DNA of 64,000 nt from DAHUXN01 sp963729815 (GCA_963729815.1 CAVSPU010000002.1:62001-126000); one strand, 5' to 3'. Counted from the stretch's first letter, positions 25,719-34,695 are shown. Numbers and translations are program-made. Notes: generated by a model not told the origin, from the sequence alone.

Positions 25719-28700
25719 TCAGAATTCCAATCGCGCCTGGAGAGCAATCATGCGCGGGGAGCTATCGCCGCCCAGTCCGACGCCGAGCAGCCCCGTGGGT
25801 GGCGACGTCGTATAAGTCAGGGCGCCGAATCCCGTCTGCGTCGAAGCCTTGCCCGGAATGCCGGCGAGAACGATGCTCGGCAGTCCAAAATTCGGATGGT
25901 TGAACAAATTGAAGAACTGGCCTTCGAGCCGAAGTTTTACGCGCTCGGTTACAGGAAACCATTTTGTGAGGTAGAAGTCGCTCCAGAAGAAATCAGGGCC
26001 GCGTAAAGCATTGCGACCAAGCGTTCCGAACTGACAATCCTGCGGATTGTCTCCGCCAGCGCATGTTCCTGTGCTCGGGTCCACGGTCGAGACGAACGCG
26101 TCGGGATTGAGCCACTGAACCGTGCCCGGCTGCGTTACACCTGGAATGGCGTTGTGCGCATAAAGTGGGGCGCCCGGCACGACGCTCGCAAATTGCGGTC
26201 CCGCGCCTTGCACAATGCCGTTTCCGTTCCCCGAATAAGGCGTGCTTACCACGGAGAATGGAATCCCGCTGTGCCAGAACGCGGTCCCGGACACTTGCCA
26301 TCCATTCAGCGCCCAGCCCAGCTGGTGATTCCGAGCTTTGATTGGCAACTGATACATATACTCGGCGTTGAGGTTGTGGCGGATGTCGTAGTCGCACGGC
26401 CCGTAGTTCCTAGCCAGCTCTCCCGGCAGGGGAGAAAGAATCCCTCCTGCCGAGAACTGGAGAAATCCGCCATTCGACACTTCGTCCATGCAGCGGCTGA
26501 ACGTGTAATTGATTTGCCCTTGAAGGCCGTGCCCCAGTCGCTTCATGGCCGTCAGTTGCAGGCCGTTGTAATGGCTGTTCGCGCCCGTCGAAAGTTGCGT
26601 CACCGCGCCAAATCGAGGATCGGCCGGCTGAAGATACGGGAAGGGAACGAAGCATCCCTGGCACGCGGTTTGATAGCCGTTCACTTGCGTCTCATAGGGC
26701 TGATTCACCGCGCGAGTCCCTACATATTGAGCCTGCAGTCTGGCTGTACTCCCGAACTGATGCTCGATTCCGAAACTCCACTCCATGAAGTACGGCGCAT
26801 GGAGTTCGCCGTCGGGCACCGCCGTGATCGCCACCGGCGGAAGACACGTTGCGGGTTTGGCCAGTGAAGATGCACAGGAAAGCTGGCCCTGCGCAAATCC
26901 CGCTTCGAATTTCTGGTTTGCGGCGGCTGTTGCATCGACGGCACTGTTGGGTACTCCCGGCGCAATCGCTGTTCCGCCAACCGTGCCTAAGAGTCCTCCC
27001 TGGAACGTGCGAACGTACGGCGGATTGACGCCAACAGCATCCGCCACGCTGCCGGGCAAGATGTCGCTGAACAGCCCGAACCCGGCTCGGAGTACGGAAT
27101 CAGGCGCGAACTGCCACGCCAGCGCCGTCCTCGGTTGCCAGATCGCCAGCGGCGTCGAAGCAAAGATGTTTCCCAGATGCGTTTGAATCGCGCCATTCAG
27201 CGGCTGATTGACATCGTGAGAAATGGAATTAAAAGAGCCATTGAGTCGCGCGATTTCGTCATGCGGATTCAAAGGATTCGAATTGAGCGTGTCACGGATG
27301 CCGATGGTCCACGTCAGCTTTGGAGTGAGCCTCCACGTATCCTGCGCGTACAGATCGAGATTCAGAAAATTGAACGGCTCATTCGACGTTGACGGGAAAG
27401 TCTCGGTCGCGGTGGACGCGACCCCATAGATGAATTGCGGCAAGGTCGTGTACGTTACCGTCGGAACCGTGCCTTCGCCGAAATCGTAGTCGTTCAATCG
27501 CAGAATTCTGGTGTTCGTTCCAAACCGGAATTCGTGCGCGCCATGGCTCCAAGCCAGATTGTCGTTGAGGAACAGCCGCGAGGCACGCCTCCCTTGCACC
27601 CAGGTGTTGTCGAGACCTCCGATTGTCGTGAATGGCGCATTGGCCCCGCTTCCTTGCAACACAATCGGGAAAGCCGCGAGCGTCTTCTGGAAATCGCTTG
27701 GCGCGAAAAGGCTTTCATACCAGGAAAATCCAGGGTTGAAATAATTCACGACGTTTTGCGAAAGAATATGCGTATATCCTGCCGCGAAGGAATAGAGCGG
27801 TTGCGGAGAAACCGAATCGAACACCGGATTGATCGGATCGGTGTAGGCTGCCTGCAAGCCCGTGTCGGCCTGAAAACGAAACCAGGCCGTGTTGTCCGCG
27901 TTGATGTTGTAGTCCACGCGCGCCGTCTGCACCTGCTCATGATCGTCGCTCGAATGCGAAACGCTTTGCCGGTTGGCGCAGCCATTTCCACTCGGCGGAT
28001 TGCCGCCCGCCTGGCTGCCGTCTGAATTGAACGGGCAGCCAAGCACCGCGAGCGGCGTCCCATTCAGATTTCCGTAAAGCGAGAACATTTTTTGATAGAA
28101 CGGTACCTCCTGCGGCGCCGCCGGATAGCTCGATCCCGTTACCGAGTCCGTCCCACCCAGCAGAAGCTGCCCGCATCTGGCGGTAACTCCAGGAGCGCAG
28201 GGCAGCACGTAAGTCTCGAATGCCGCGGTTGGTACAGTTGTCGGTGTGACAATCGGCAAAGCGATCCGCACCCATTCGCTGTCGAAGAAGAAAAACAATT
28301 TGTCGTGAACAATCGGGCCGCCCAAACTGCCTCCAAAATGATTCACCGTCGAGCCCGGCTTGTGATTCCCCGGCGTCGCGTTCGTGAAATAGTCCGCTGC
28401 GTTCAATATCGCGCCGTTCCAGATCTCGTAGAGATTTCCGTGGAATTGGTTTGTGCCGGATTTCGTGACGTAGTTGATCTGCGATGCTCCATATCTTCCT
28501 TGATCCACCGAATAGGAAAGCGTATTGACCGTCACCTCGGAGATCGAATTCAGGCCCAGCACCAGATTTGTCGAAAGTCCGCTATTCAGGTTCGTCAGCG
28601 GATCGTTCGTTTCCAGTCCGTCCACGATATAGCCATTGGAAAGCGCCGGAAGGCCGTTGAACTGCACGTTGCCATACCCATTCGACCCGCCGACAAAGTC

Positions 28701-29237
28701 ATTGCTGCTACCCGCCGTATTGATCAGCGCGCCCGGCGCGAATTGCAACGGATACGTCATGTCGCCGCCCGGATTCGGAAGATTCTCCAGCGCCGGAGCG
28801 TTCAGATTCGTGGACGTGTTCGCGTTTTCCGGGTTGATGAGTGGAGCTGCGCCGCTTACCTCGACGGTCTGTTTCGATTCCGCTATTTTAAGTGTGAAGT
28901 TCACCGTCTGCTTTTGTCCCAGGCTCGACAACACATTGTCGTTCTGCTGTGAATCGAAGCTATCGGCTTCGGCTTTGACCGAGTATGTGCCCGGCTTGAG
29001 TTGTGGAAAATCGAATCGACCTTCGTCGTCGGACTTGAGAGACCGCTGCAGGCCATCTTCGCGATTCGTGATCGTCACTGTGGCTCGGGGAATCGCCGCG
29101 CCAGTTGCGTCTGTAACCTGGCCGACGATGGCGCTGGTGGTCTCTCCCTGCCCGAATGCGAACGTCGTTAGGAAAAATAAAAACAGGCTCGAAATGGCTG
29201 CTCTGGCAAAGATGCGCACGATACTGCACGCTCCCAT
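25719..29237 (-). CDS. TonB-dependent receptor, Oar-like, with N-terminal carboxypeptidase-regulatory domain
   Basis: A protein of 1172 aa. Residues 1-30 are a signal peptide (ISSLFLFFLTTFAFGQ). Residues 32-115 form a CarboxypepD_reg domain (IVGQVTDATGAAIPRATVTI, GRFDFPQLKPGTYSVKAEA). A plug-like domain follows (VEVSGAAPLINPENA, GGSNGYGNVQFNGLP, VTVNTLSYSVDQGRYG), then a long beta-barrel ending in the outer-membrane-type terminal phenylalanine (LQARLEF). This is the large family expanded in Acidobacteriota, thought to take up or bind oligosaccharides or other polymers. No adjacent SusD-like or hydrolase gene gives a substrate. The -10-like TATAAT at 29290-29285 lies about 50 nt upstream. Confidence 0.93.
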   Translation of the reverse strand: MGACSIVRIFARAAISSLFLFFLTTFAFGQGETTSAIVGQVTDATGAAIPRATVTITNREDGLQRSLKSDDEGRFDFPQLKPGTYSVKAEADSFDSQQNDNVLSSLGQKQTVNFTLKIAESKQTVEVSGAAPLINPENANTSTNLNAPALENLPNPGGDMTYPLQFAPGALINTAGSSNDFVGGSNGYGNVQFNGLPALSNGYIVDGLETNDPLTNLNSGLSTNLVLGLNSISEVTVNTLSYSVDQGRYGASQINYVTKSGTNQFHGNLYEIWNGAILNAADYFTNATPGNHKPGSTVNHFGGSLGGPIVHDKLFFFFDSEWVRIALPIVTPTTVPTAAFETYVLPCAPGVTARCGQLLLGGTDSVTGSSYPAAPQEVPFYQKMFSLYGNLNGTPLAVLGCPFNSDGSQAGGNPPSGNGCANRQSVSHSSDDHEQVQTARVDYNINADNTAWFRFQADTGLQAAYTDPINPVFDSVSPQPLYSFAAGYTHILSQNVVNYFNPGFSWYESLFAPSDFQKTLAAFPIVLQGSGANAPFTTIGGLDNTWVQGRRASRLFLNDNLAWSHGAHEFRFGTNTRILRLNDYDFGEGTVPTVTYTTLPQFIYGVASTATETFPSTSNEPFNFLNLDLYAQDTWRLTPKLTWTIGIRDTLNSNPLNPHDEIARLNGSFNSISHDVNQPLNGAIQTHLGNIFASTPLAIWQPRTALAWQFAPDSVLRAGFGLFSDILPGSVADAVGVNPPYVRTFQGGLLGTVGGTAIAPGVPNSAVDATAAANQKFEAGFAQGQLSCASSLAKPATCLPPVAITAVPDGELHAPYFMEWSFGIEHQFGSTARLQAQYVGTRAVNQPYETQVNGYQTACQGCFVPFPYLQPADPRFGAVTQLSTGANSHYNGLQLTAMKRLGHGLQGQINYTFSRCMDEVSNGGFLQFSAGGILSPLPGELARNYGPCDYDIRHNLNAEYMYQLPIKARNHQLGWALNGWQVSGTAFWHSGIPFSVVSTPYSGNGNGIVQGAGPQFASVVPGAPLYAHNAIPGVTQPGTVQWLNPDAFVSTVDPSTGTCAGGDNPQDCQFGTLGRNALRGPDFFWSDFYLTKWFPVTERVKLRLEGQFFNLFNHPNFGLPSIVLAGIPGKASTQTGFGALTYTTSPPTGLLGVGLGGDSSPRMIALQARLEF

Positions 29238-29741
29238 GGCCTTATCTTAATCCACGTTAACAAATAAAGTAAAGTACAGTGAATATTATAAAGAATTAAG
29301 GAACGGCATGCGGCAAGCTCACGAAGACCGGCGCGCTTGTTAGCTGGACTGGACGGAGAATTCTCGATCGTCAGGCAACGCCAGGATTTCTTGGACGCTT
29401 TTCCCTCTCCAAACAGCGGTATCACGCTCGGCCTTCCTCTGCCGCGAGCAACAAATTGCACCAAAATGGTGCAATCCAAATTCGCCTTTTTTCGGCCAAA
29501 TTGTCTCTTTGGATTTTGCCAGTTTCGCGCACATCCGAATCATCACGACAATTTCGCCGACATCGCTGCGAGGCCCATTTTATGGCCCTTTTCGCGCACT
29601 CGTCTCCGCGTCGCGTCGCAAAAACACTCAAAATCGCAAAATTCAGTGGCCTGCTCTACCAGGCCAATTCGTCAAAAAAAGTACCAGGCCAAAGAGACAA
29701 TTCTCCCGTAAGTCCTTTAGATTCGCTTGCGATTGGCCTGT
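29238..29741. other. Long upstream region of the TonB-dependent receptor with palindromes
   Basis: About 500 nt without a convincing gene. It contains an AT-rich segment next to the receptor start with a TATAAT (minus strand, 29290-29285), a perfect palindrome at 29455-29475, an 14-bp inverted repeat pair at 29499-29512 and 29689-29702, and a direct repeat TACCAGGCCAA at 29657-29667 and 29682-29692. The density of repeats suggests regulatory sites or RNA structure. Confidence 0.55.
29455..29475. promoter_or_regulatory. Perfect palindrome, candidate operator
   Basis: Two 9-nt arms (ATTGCACCA and its complement) flank a 3-nt AAA spacer about 220 nt upstream of the TonB-dependent receptor start. 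The symmetry suits binding by a dimeric regulator. The T-run of GCCTTTTTTCGG that follows could also make it part of a terminator for rightward transcription, but nothing is transcribed towards it from the left. Confidence 0.4.
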
Positions 29742-30359
29742 TTAGGAGGCTATTTCTGGCGGCGGGGAAATTTTCCGCAGGACAATATGCGTCGGCAAAT
29801 AAATCACCACAACGAGCCCGATCCACATCAGCGCGAGATGCGCCGGCTCCGGGCCCCACATGCGATGCAAGATCGGATCGCTGAAAACGTAATTGATGTT
29901 CTGCGCTGGATTCGTGTAGCGCGCCGCAACCATCGCCAGCGCGGCGATCGACGTTTGAAAAATAAATCCGCTGCGATCGTATCCCGCGCGCTTCAGCGAC
30001 CACAGCAGAAGAATCGGCCACACCACGTGAAACAGCGAAAGCATGCGCACCCAGTGCGGAAAATTCGCGTCCCACAAATAATCCGTCGCGCCGAGCAGCG
30101 TGTGGCCGAAAAATATTTTCCACGCGGCATCCAGATCCCAAAGCAAATCGATGGCGATGGAAGAAACCGCCTGGCTCGAAAGCAGCCGCGCATTTCCCAG
30201 CCAGATTCCCGCGCACGTGAGAATCACGGCAATGTCGCAGAGATGAATAAAATTTGAGGCGCCCCACGTGATCCAGTAGGCGGGAATCCACACGGCGAGC
30301 CACGCGACACTCGCCCAGCGAATCCACTGAGGAAATGTATTTGTTTTTGTTGTCGCCAT
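29742..30359 (-). CDS. Polytopic membrane protein of unknown function
   Basis: ATG 30359 (MATTKTNTFPQWIRWAS) is taken as start over 30401 because the upstream residues are an unlikely basic leader; 205 aa. Five to six hydrophobic segments are visible, including VAWLAVWIPAYWITWG, LCDIAVILTCAGIWLG and HLALMWIGLVVVIYLP. Charged/aromatic loops contain WDLDAAWKIFFGH. It resembles a family of uncharacterised bacterial integral membrane proteins. It is divergent from the polysaccharide deacetylase. Confidence 0.75.
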   Translation of the reverse strand: MATTKTNTFPQWIRWASVAWLAVWIPAYWITWGASNFIHLCDIAVILTCAGIWLGNARLLSSQAVSSIAIDLLWDLDAAWKIFFGHTLLGATDYLWDANFPHWVRMLSLFHVVWPILLLWSLKRAGYDRSGFIFQTSIAALAMVAARYTNPAQNINYVFSDPILHRMWGPEPAHLALMWIGLVVVIYLPTHIVLRKISPPPEIAS

Positions 30360-30579
30360 TTTTTCGCGCGGACTCTTGCGTGGAATGTTTTTCGCGCGCA
30401 CGAATTCACGAGCGCCGACATGGTATCAAATTCCCGGCGCGATTTCGTGAAGCTCGCCGCGGCGAAACGAGAATTTCACGCGGCGAAAAAAACGGCGCTG
30501 CGTCGCGGCGAACGCGCGAGCGGCGCGAAGTGGCGGCGGCGGGAGTTGCGTGCGAAAATGGCGGCGTGAATAAAACAGA

Positions 30580-31326
30580 ATGAATGCGGCACAGATAGCG
30601 GGCGCGGCGGCGATTGGCGCGGCGGCAGTGGGCGCGTGGGGCGCGGTGCATCCGCAATCGCAAATATTCGGGCGCACGATTCGCGAAACGGGTGAGGCGC
30701 AAACGCTCGCGCTGACGTTTGACGACGGGCCGAATCCAGCGGCGACGCCGGCGCTGCTCGATTTGCTCGAGAAGCACGATGCGCGCGCGACATTTTTTCT
30801 GATGGGCTCGCGCGTGCGTGCGTTTCCGGAAATCGTGCGAGAAACCGCGGCGCGCGGACACGCGATCGGAAATCACACGGAGACGCACGCGAATTTGATT
30901 TTTCTTTCACGCGAAGAATTGCGCGAAGAATTGAATCGCTGCCGCGAAGCGATTCGCGAGGCGGCGGGCGGCGAGGAATTGCGCTGGATGCGTCCGCCAT
31001 TTGGTTTTCGCGGGCCGCAGCTCGGCGGGGTGGTGCGCGCGCTCGGATATTCAGGCGTGGTGATGTGGTCGAAGTGGGCGTGGGACTGGAAGCCGCAGCC
31101 GGCGAGCCGCGTGATTCATCGCTTGCGGCGCGTGGGAGGCGGGGATATCGTGCTCTTGCACGATGGCGATTATCGCGTGCCGAAAGGCGACCGGCGGCAC
31201 ACGGTGGAAGCGCTGGCGCACTGGCTGCCGCGATGGAAAGATGCGGGAATTCGTTTTGTAACGCTCGATTCGGTGGGCGCCGCGGCGGCGGAAAATGCGG
31301 CGGCGACGGCGGGCGGGAAAAGTTGA
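30580..31326 (+). CDS. Polysaccharide deacetylase (NodB domain, carbohydrate esterase 4)
   Basis: A protein of 248 aa with an Ala/Gly-rich N-terminal hydrophobic segment likely to anchor it in the membrane. CE4 motifs in order: TFDDGP (base and metal Asp), GNHTETHAN (metal His pair), RPPFGFRGP, the WDW segment, and LLHDGD. All metal ligands are present, so it should be an active metal-dependent N- or O-deacetylase of peptidoglycan, chitin-like or other envelope polysaccharide. The zinc-ribbon gene follows 28 nt later. Confidence 0.92.
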   Translation: MNAAQIAGAAAIGAAAVGAWGAVHPQSQIFGRTIRETGEAQTLALTFDDGPNPAATPALLDLLEKHDARATFFLMGSRVRAFPEIVRETAARGHAIGNHTETHANLIFLSREELREELNRCREAIREAAGGEELRWMRPPFGFRGPQLGGVVRALGYSGVVMWSKWAWDWKPQPASRVIHRLRRVGGGDIVLLHDGDYRVPKGDRRHTVEALAHWLPRWKDAGIRFVTLDSVGAAAAENAAATAGGKS

Positions 31327-31354
31327 AAGTTCGTCAAGCGAGGATGGGAGAGCC

Positions 31355-31624
31355 ATGGACGACAGAAGATTTTACGACGAGAAAGACGAAACGAAACAGA
31401 TTCCGCTGAAGTGTCCGCACTGCCGGGAAGAGAATACGTATCCGGTGCGATGGAAGCTGAGGACGAAGAAGGCGGAATTGCCGCGCGGGTCGAATGAAGA
31501 GGACCGTGCGCATTATGCGAAGGCGCGATCGTACATGGTGCGCGTCGACGACATGGTTGCGTGCCGAAACATAAAATGCAGGAAACGATTTGATTTGACC
31601 GGGCAGACGGTGATTTTGGTTTGA
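31355..31624 (+). CDS. Small zinc-ribbon-like protein
   Basis: ATG 31355 (MDDRRFYDEKDETKQ) gives 89 aa; the frame is open upstream into the deacetylase. Two cysteine pairs, CPHC and CRNIKC, about 45 residues apart could form one zinc site. The region between them is charged (RWKLRTKKAELPRGSNEE). It may bind nucleic acid or simply be a structural zinc protein. It probably shares a transcript with the deacetylase. Confidence 0.65.
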   Translation: MDDRRFYDEKDETKQIPLKCPHCREENTYPVRWKLRTKKAELPRGSNEEDRAHYAKARSYMVRVDDMVACRNIKCRKRFDLTGQTVILV

Positions 31625-31647
31625 GGCGCGAGACGAAGAGAAATCGT

Positions 31648-31679
31648 CCCATCTTTCGCTGAGGATCGCGAAGGATGGG
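31648..31679. repeat. REP-like hairpin, copy 1
   Basis: An imperfect hairpin (CCCATCTTTCGC ... GCGAAGGATGGG) followed by GCACCCG. The right half, AAGGATGGGGCACCCG, recurs at 33.9, 34.1, 34.4 and 36.8 kb. This copy lies at the left border of the AT-richer SIR2 cassette. Confidence 0.7.
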
Positions 31680-31802
31680 GCACCCGAAAAATCTCAGACG
31701 AGTTTACTTGTGCGGCGCGAAAGCGTTCCCGCCCGTCAGCCGGGCGGCTATCCCTGGAACCGAATTGCTCCACCCAAGCTCTAGTTATAGTAGGCTCGTC
31801 CT

Positions 31803-32510
31803 ATGCGAAGTTTCCTGCATTGGGTTGCCGGAATTGCTTGTCTGGTCGGCTTGACCATACTTGGTTGGACTAGTCACTTAGCAGGGATTATGCTATTGGG
31901 CTTCGGAATTGTCTTTTGGGTGTTGACTGAGGAATCTGTAATACGGCACCTAAGAAGTGCCCCGAACCACGGTGCAGTGCCCCTCTTGGAAATTGCTGCC
32001 GCGTGTTGTGGAATAGTCTTTGTGGTTGGGGCAACTGTAAGACATCAAGATCGAAAAGCCCCGGCGAGGCTATCATCACCCGATCAACCTTACGTGTTCG
32101 GAGAGACAGCGCAATTCATAGATGACGATTCCAAAGTGCGGTTGTTCGTTCACAATAGCGGAAAGACTCCTGCTCTCGATTTGACGCTTACATTTCGGTA
32201 TCTGATCGCCAGTGCTGCCTTTGACCTGAATAAAATTAGACCTAGTGAGCTCAGTGTTCCGACGGGTGAAGGAAATGCTGCTGCCGGTCAGATTTTGATT
32301 TCAGATGTTTCGAGTCACAAAATAGACCATCCCGAAATCTTCGGCCAAGCAAAACGAGGCCTTCGCCCGATGTATGTATTTGGAATGCTGCAGTACGGCG
32401 ATATTCAAGGATATTCGCATGAGACGCGATTCTGCTTCAAGTGGTCAACTGTAGACAGCGCGTTTATGAACTGTCCACCAAATGCGTTCGTTGAGGCCCA
32501 GCAACCGTGA
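31803..32510 (+). CDS. Membrane protein of unknown function beside the SIR2-like gene
   Basis: A protein of 235 aa. Three hydrophobic segments are in the first 85 residues (FLHWVAGIACLVGLTILGW, AGIMLLGFGIVFWVLT, LEIAAACCGIVFVVGAT). The remaining 150 residues are soluble and beta-rich, with VRLFVHNSGKTPALDLTLTF resembling an Ig-like beta sandwich. No family is recognised. Base composition is visibly AT-richer than the flanks, like the next gene, and the two may be a transferred pair. The next gene starts 101 nt later with its own possible promoter. Confidence 0.72.
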   Translation: MRSFLHWVAGIACLVGLTILGWTSHLAGIMLLGFGIVFWVLTEESVIRHLRSAPNHGAVPLLEIAAACCGIVFVVGATVRHQDRKAPARLSSPDQPYVFGETAQFIDDDSKVRLFVHNSGKTPALDLTLTFRYLIASAAFDLNKIRPSELSVPTGEGNAAAGQILISDVSSHKIDHPEIFGQAKRGLRPMYVFGMLQYGDIQGYSHETRFCFKWSTVDSAFMNCPPNAFVEAQQP

Positions 32511-32518
32511 TCTGTTAG

Positions 32519-32571
32519 CTCAGTTGTTGTTTTAGTGTGTGCCTCAGTTGAGTTGCCTCGTGGAGTATAAT
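32519..32571 (+). promoter_or_regulatory. Possible promoter of the SIR2-like gene
   Basis: A perfect TATAAT at 32566-32571 lies 40 nt upstream of the start; no good -35 was found. A direct repeat CTCAGTTG (32519-32526 and 32543-32550, 24 nt apart) lies just upstream and could be a regulator site. Confidence 0.35.
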
Positions 32572-32611
32572 TGATGCACGCTGGATTATGTGATAAGCAT
32601 ATTAATCTTCA

Positions 32612-33686
32612 ATGAGTGAGACTGTATTCATTCTCGGTGCTGGGGCGTCTCAGGGAGCGGGGGCGCCTCTGATGGCGAACTTCCTCGACGTCTGCGACGA
32701 TCTCAGGAAGAACAATAAGGTGCAAAGACAGCGAGGCGGATTTCAATCTTGTATTCGATGGGATCGCAGCCCTCCAGCAAGCACATTCCAAGGCAGCTGT
32801 CGATTTACTGAATATCGAATCTGTATTTGCCGCGTTTGAAATGGCGCGGCTTCTCGGACGGCTCGGCACCCTCACAAGCGAACAAATTGATCGCCTGCCT
32901 CTGTCTATGCAAAAAGTAATCGCCGAGACGATTGAGGCCACAATTCTATTCCCGTATGCTGGAGGCAAGTTGGTGCCGCCGCAGTCATACGCCGAGTTAG
33001 CGAGATTGATTAAGCAAGCCTCTCAGCCAAATGGAGCCGGATGGAAGAAGTTTACGGTGATTAGTTTCAACTACGACATCTGTATGGATTATGCGCTATT
33101 CTCTGAGCAGATACCTATTCGCTACAGCTTAGAACCTGTCAGTGGTGCAGATAGTGTCGCACTCCTGAAGTTACATGGTTCGTTAAACTGGGGCGAGTGC
33201 TCACACTGTCATCAAATCGTCCCCTGGCAATTGTCCGGCTATTTCAAAGTCCACCCCGTTGCAGCTTTGGCGGCCACCGCTAAGTTGCCCGTATCCATGA
33301 AAACCATGAGCCAGGATGTCCATCACTGCTCTAATGGAGAGGTGTCAGGCCCATTTGTTGTGCCGCCCACTTGGAACAAATCCCAGTATCACGTGCAGCT
33401 TGAGGAGGTTTGGAGAGCCGCTGCGACAGAACTTTCTGACGCCGAAAACATATTTATTTGTGGCTATTCGCTTCCAGACACAGATCAGTTTTTCCGATAC
33501 TTATATGCCCTCGGCACAATCGGAAGTGCTCGGCTCAAGCGGCTTTGGGTGTTTAACCCTGACGGAACCCGGGAGCAGAAATTCCATGATTTGCTTGGTC
33601 AAGGCGCACTGCCGAGATTCAAGTTCTATCCGGAAAGATTTGAAGGAATCTTCCGTCACATTCGACCGGCCTTAAATCTCATCTAA
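32612..33686 (+). pseudogene. SIR2-like NAD-dependent protein interrupted by a +1 frameshift
   Basis: The first frame starts at 32612 with SETVFILGAGASQGAGAPL, the NAD-binding GAGAS motif of SIR2-like proteins. Near 32715-32730 the frame must shift by +1 to continue as SEADFNLVFDGIAALQQ and then run to the stop at 33686. The rest carries FNYD, LHGSLNW (catalytic-type His) and cysteines CSHC and HHC that could form the zinc ribbon. Corrected, it would be about 357 aa. SIR2-like proteins of this kind occur in several anti-phage systems as NAD-depleting effectors. No slippery sequence is evident at the shift site, so mutation or a sequencing error is more likely than programmed shifting. Confidence 0.78.
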
Positions 33687-33898
33687 GACTGGCTCTAATT
33701 CGTTGCACGGCGGGGCCAGCGCCGTGACGGCGTTGTTCGAATTGTTCCAGTTGGCCCGGAGTGTGGGTTGCAACGCCGCCGAAACGCACGCTAAGAGCAC
33801 GTGCTGCATGCGGACGGCATCGGGCCGATGAAGCCGATCCTTCGCCTAGCTCGCTTCACACGGGACGTTCAGCGCAAGCAGGACGAGCGGCCCTGCAA
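33687..33898. other. Intergenic flank between SIR2-like gene and tandem repeats
   Basis: About 210 nt with GC content back at the level of the rest of the window. No supported gene or motif was seen; it precedes the tandem repeats. Confidence 0.4.
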
Positions 33899-34391
33899 AG
33901 GCGAAAGACCCCACCCTTTGCGAAAGGCGCAAAGGATGGGGCACCCGCAGGGCCGAGGCGAGATTCTTCGCGAAGCAAAAAGCGAATCGCTCAGAATGAC
34001 AGCCTGAAAAAACTGGCGGCATGAAGCCTGCCTGCGGCAGGCGGGCCGCCGCTGCACAGGCTGAGAAGCTGTGCCCTTACAAATGGCAAACGCAAAGCGG
34101 GGCAGTCTCTTTACGAAAGAGACGAAAATCCCCACCCTTTGCGAAAAACGCAAAGGATGGGGCACCCGCAGGGCCGAGGCGAGATTCTTCGCGAAGCAAA
34201 AAGCGAATCGCTCAGAATGACAGCCTGAAAAAACTGGCGGCATGAAGTCTGCCTGCGGCAGGCGGGCCGCCGCTGCACAGGCTGAGAGGCTGTGCCCTTA
34301 CAAATGGCAAACGCAAAGCGGGGCAGTCTCTTTACGAAAGAGGCGAAAGATCCCACCCTTTGCGAAAAACGCGAAGGATGGGGCACCCGCC
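33899..34391. repeat. Tandem repeat, 221-bp period, two full units plus a partial third
   Basis: Units start at about 33899, 34120 and 34341; the CACCCTTTGCG anchor recurs at 33912, 34133 and 34354, exactly 221 nt apart. Units 1 and 2 differ at only a handful of positions. Each begins with a REP-like hairpin (33909-33941, 34130-34162, 34351-34383), followed by GGCGAGATTCTTCGCGAAGC and a second palindrome GCCTGCCTGCGGCAGGCGGGC. Small frames within it are by-products of the repeat and are not genes. Confidence 0.92.
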
Positions 34392-34414
34392 GCAGAGCCT
34401 CAGGGTACGAAGAC

Positions 34415-34460
34415 CTCAGGTCAGCCCCGATGCGACAAAGACATCGGGGCGGGACCTGAG
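34415..34460. other. Long inverted repeat
   Basis: CTCAGGTC-(2 nt)-CCCCGATG pairs with CATCGGGG-(2-3 nt)-GACCTGAG around a 9-nt loop. It lies between the tandem repeats and the flavoenzyme gene. It could be a folded RNA, a terminator without a T-tract, or another dispersed repeat. A smaller hairpin (AAACGCT...AGCGTTT) is at 34501-34521. The remaining sequence up to 34695 shows no gene; a TTGACA at 34642-34647 is a weak promoter candidate. Confidence 0.55.
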
Positions 34461-34695
34461 CTACAGAATAATGGGACGACCGGGAGGGTCTCCCGCCCCT
34501 AAACGCTAGAAGTCAGCGTTTGGGACCCCGCCAAGAGCCGCCCCTACCAACGCAATGCCGCAGCCGAAGCGGCGTCGAGCCTCGCCGTGGACTGCAATTT
34601 TCGCCGGAGGCGAGTCATACTCGGGTCGCTCTCTCTTTTTCTTGACAGGCGGGCGCAACGGCCCCAACCTTCCGGCTGGAGGCGCTTGTAGCCAG

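Noticed and set aside
33899..34391. CRISPR array
   Set aside because: The repeats are long, contiguous and nearly identical throughout with no variable spacers, and no cas genes are near.
33761..34502. Several short frames within the tandem repeats
   Set aside because: They repeat with the 221-bp unit and code for the same peptide in each copy, which is a by-product of the repeat rather than a gene.
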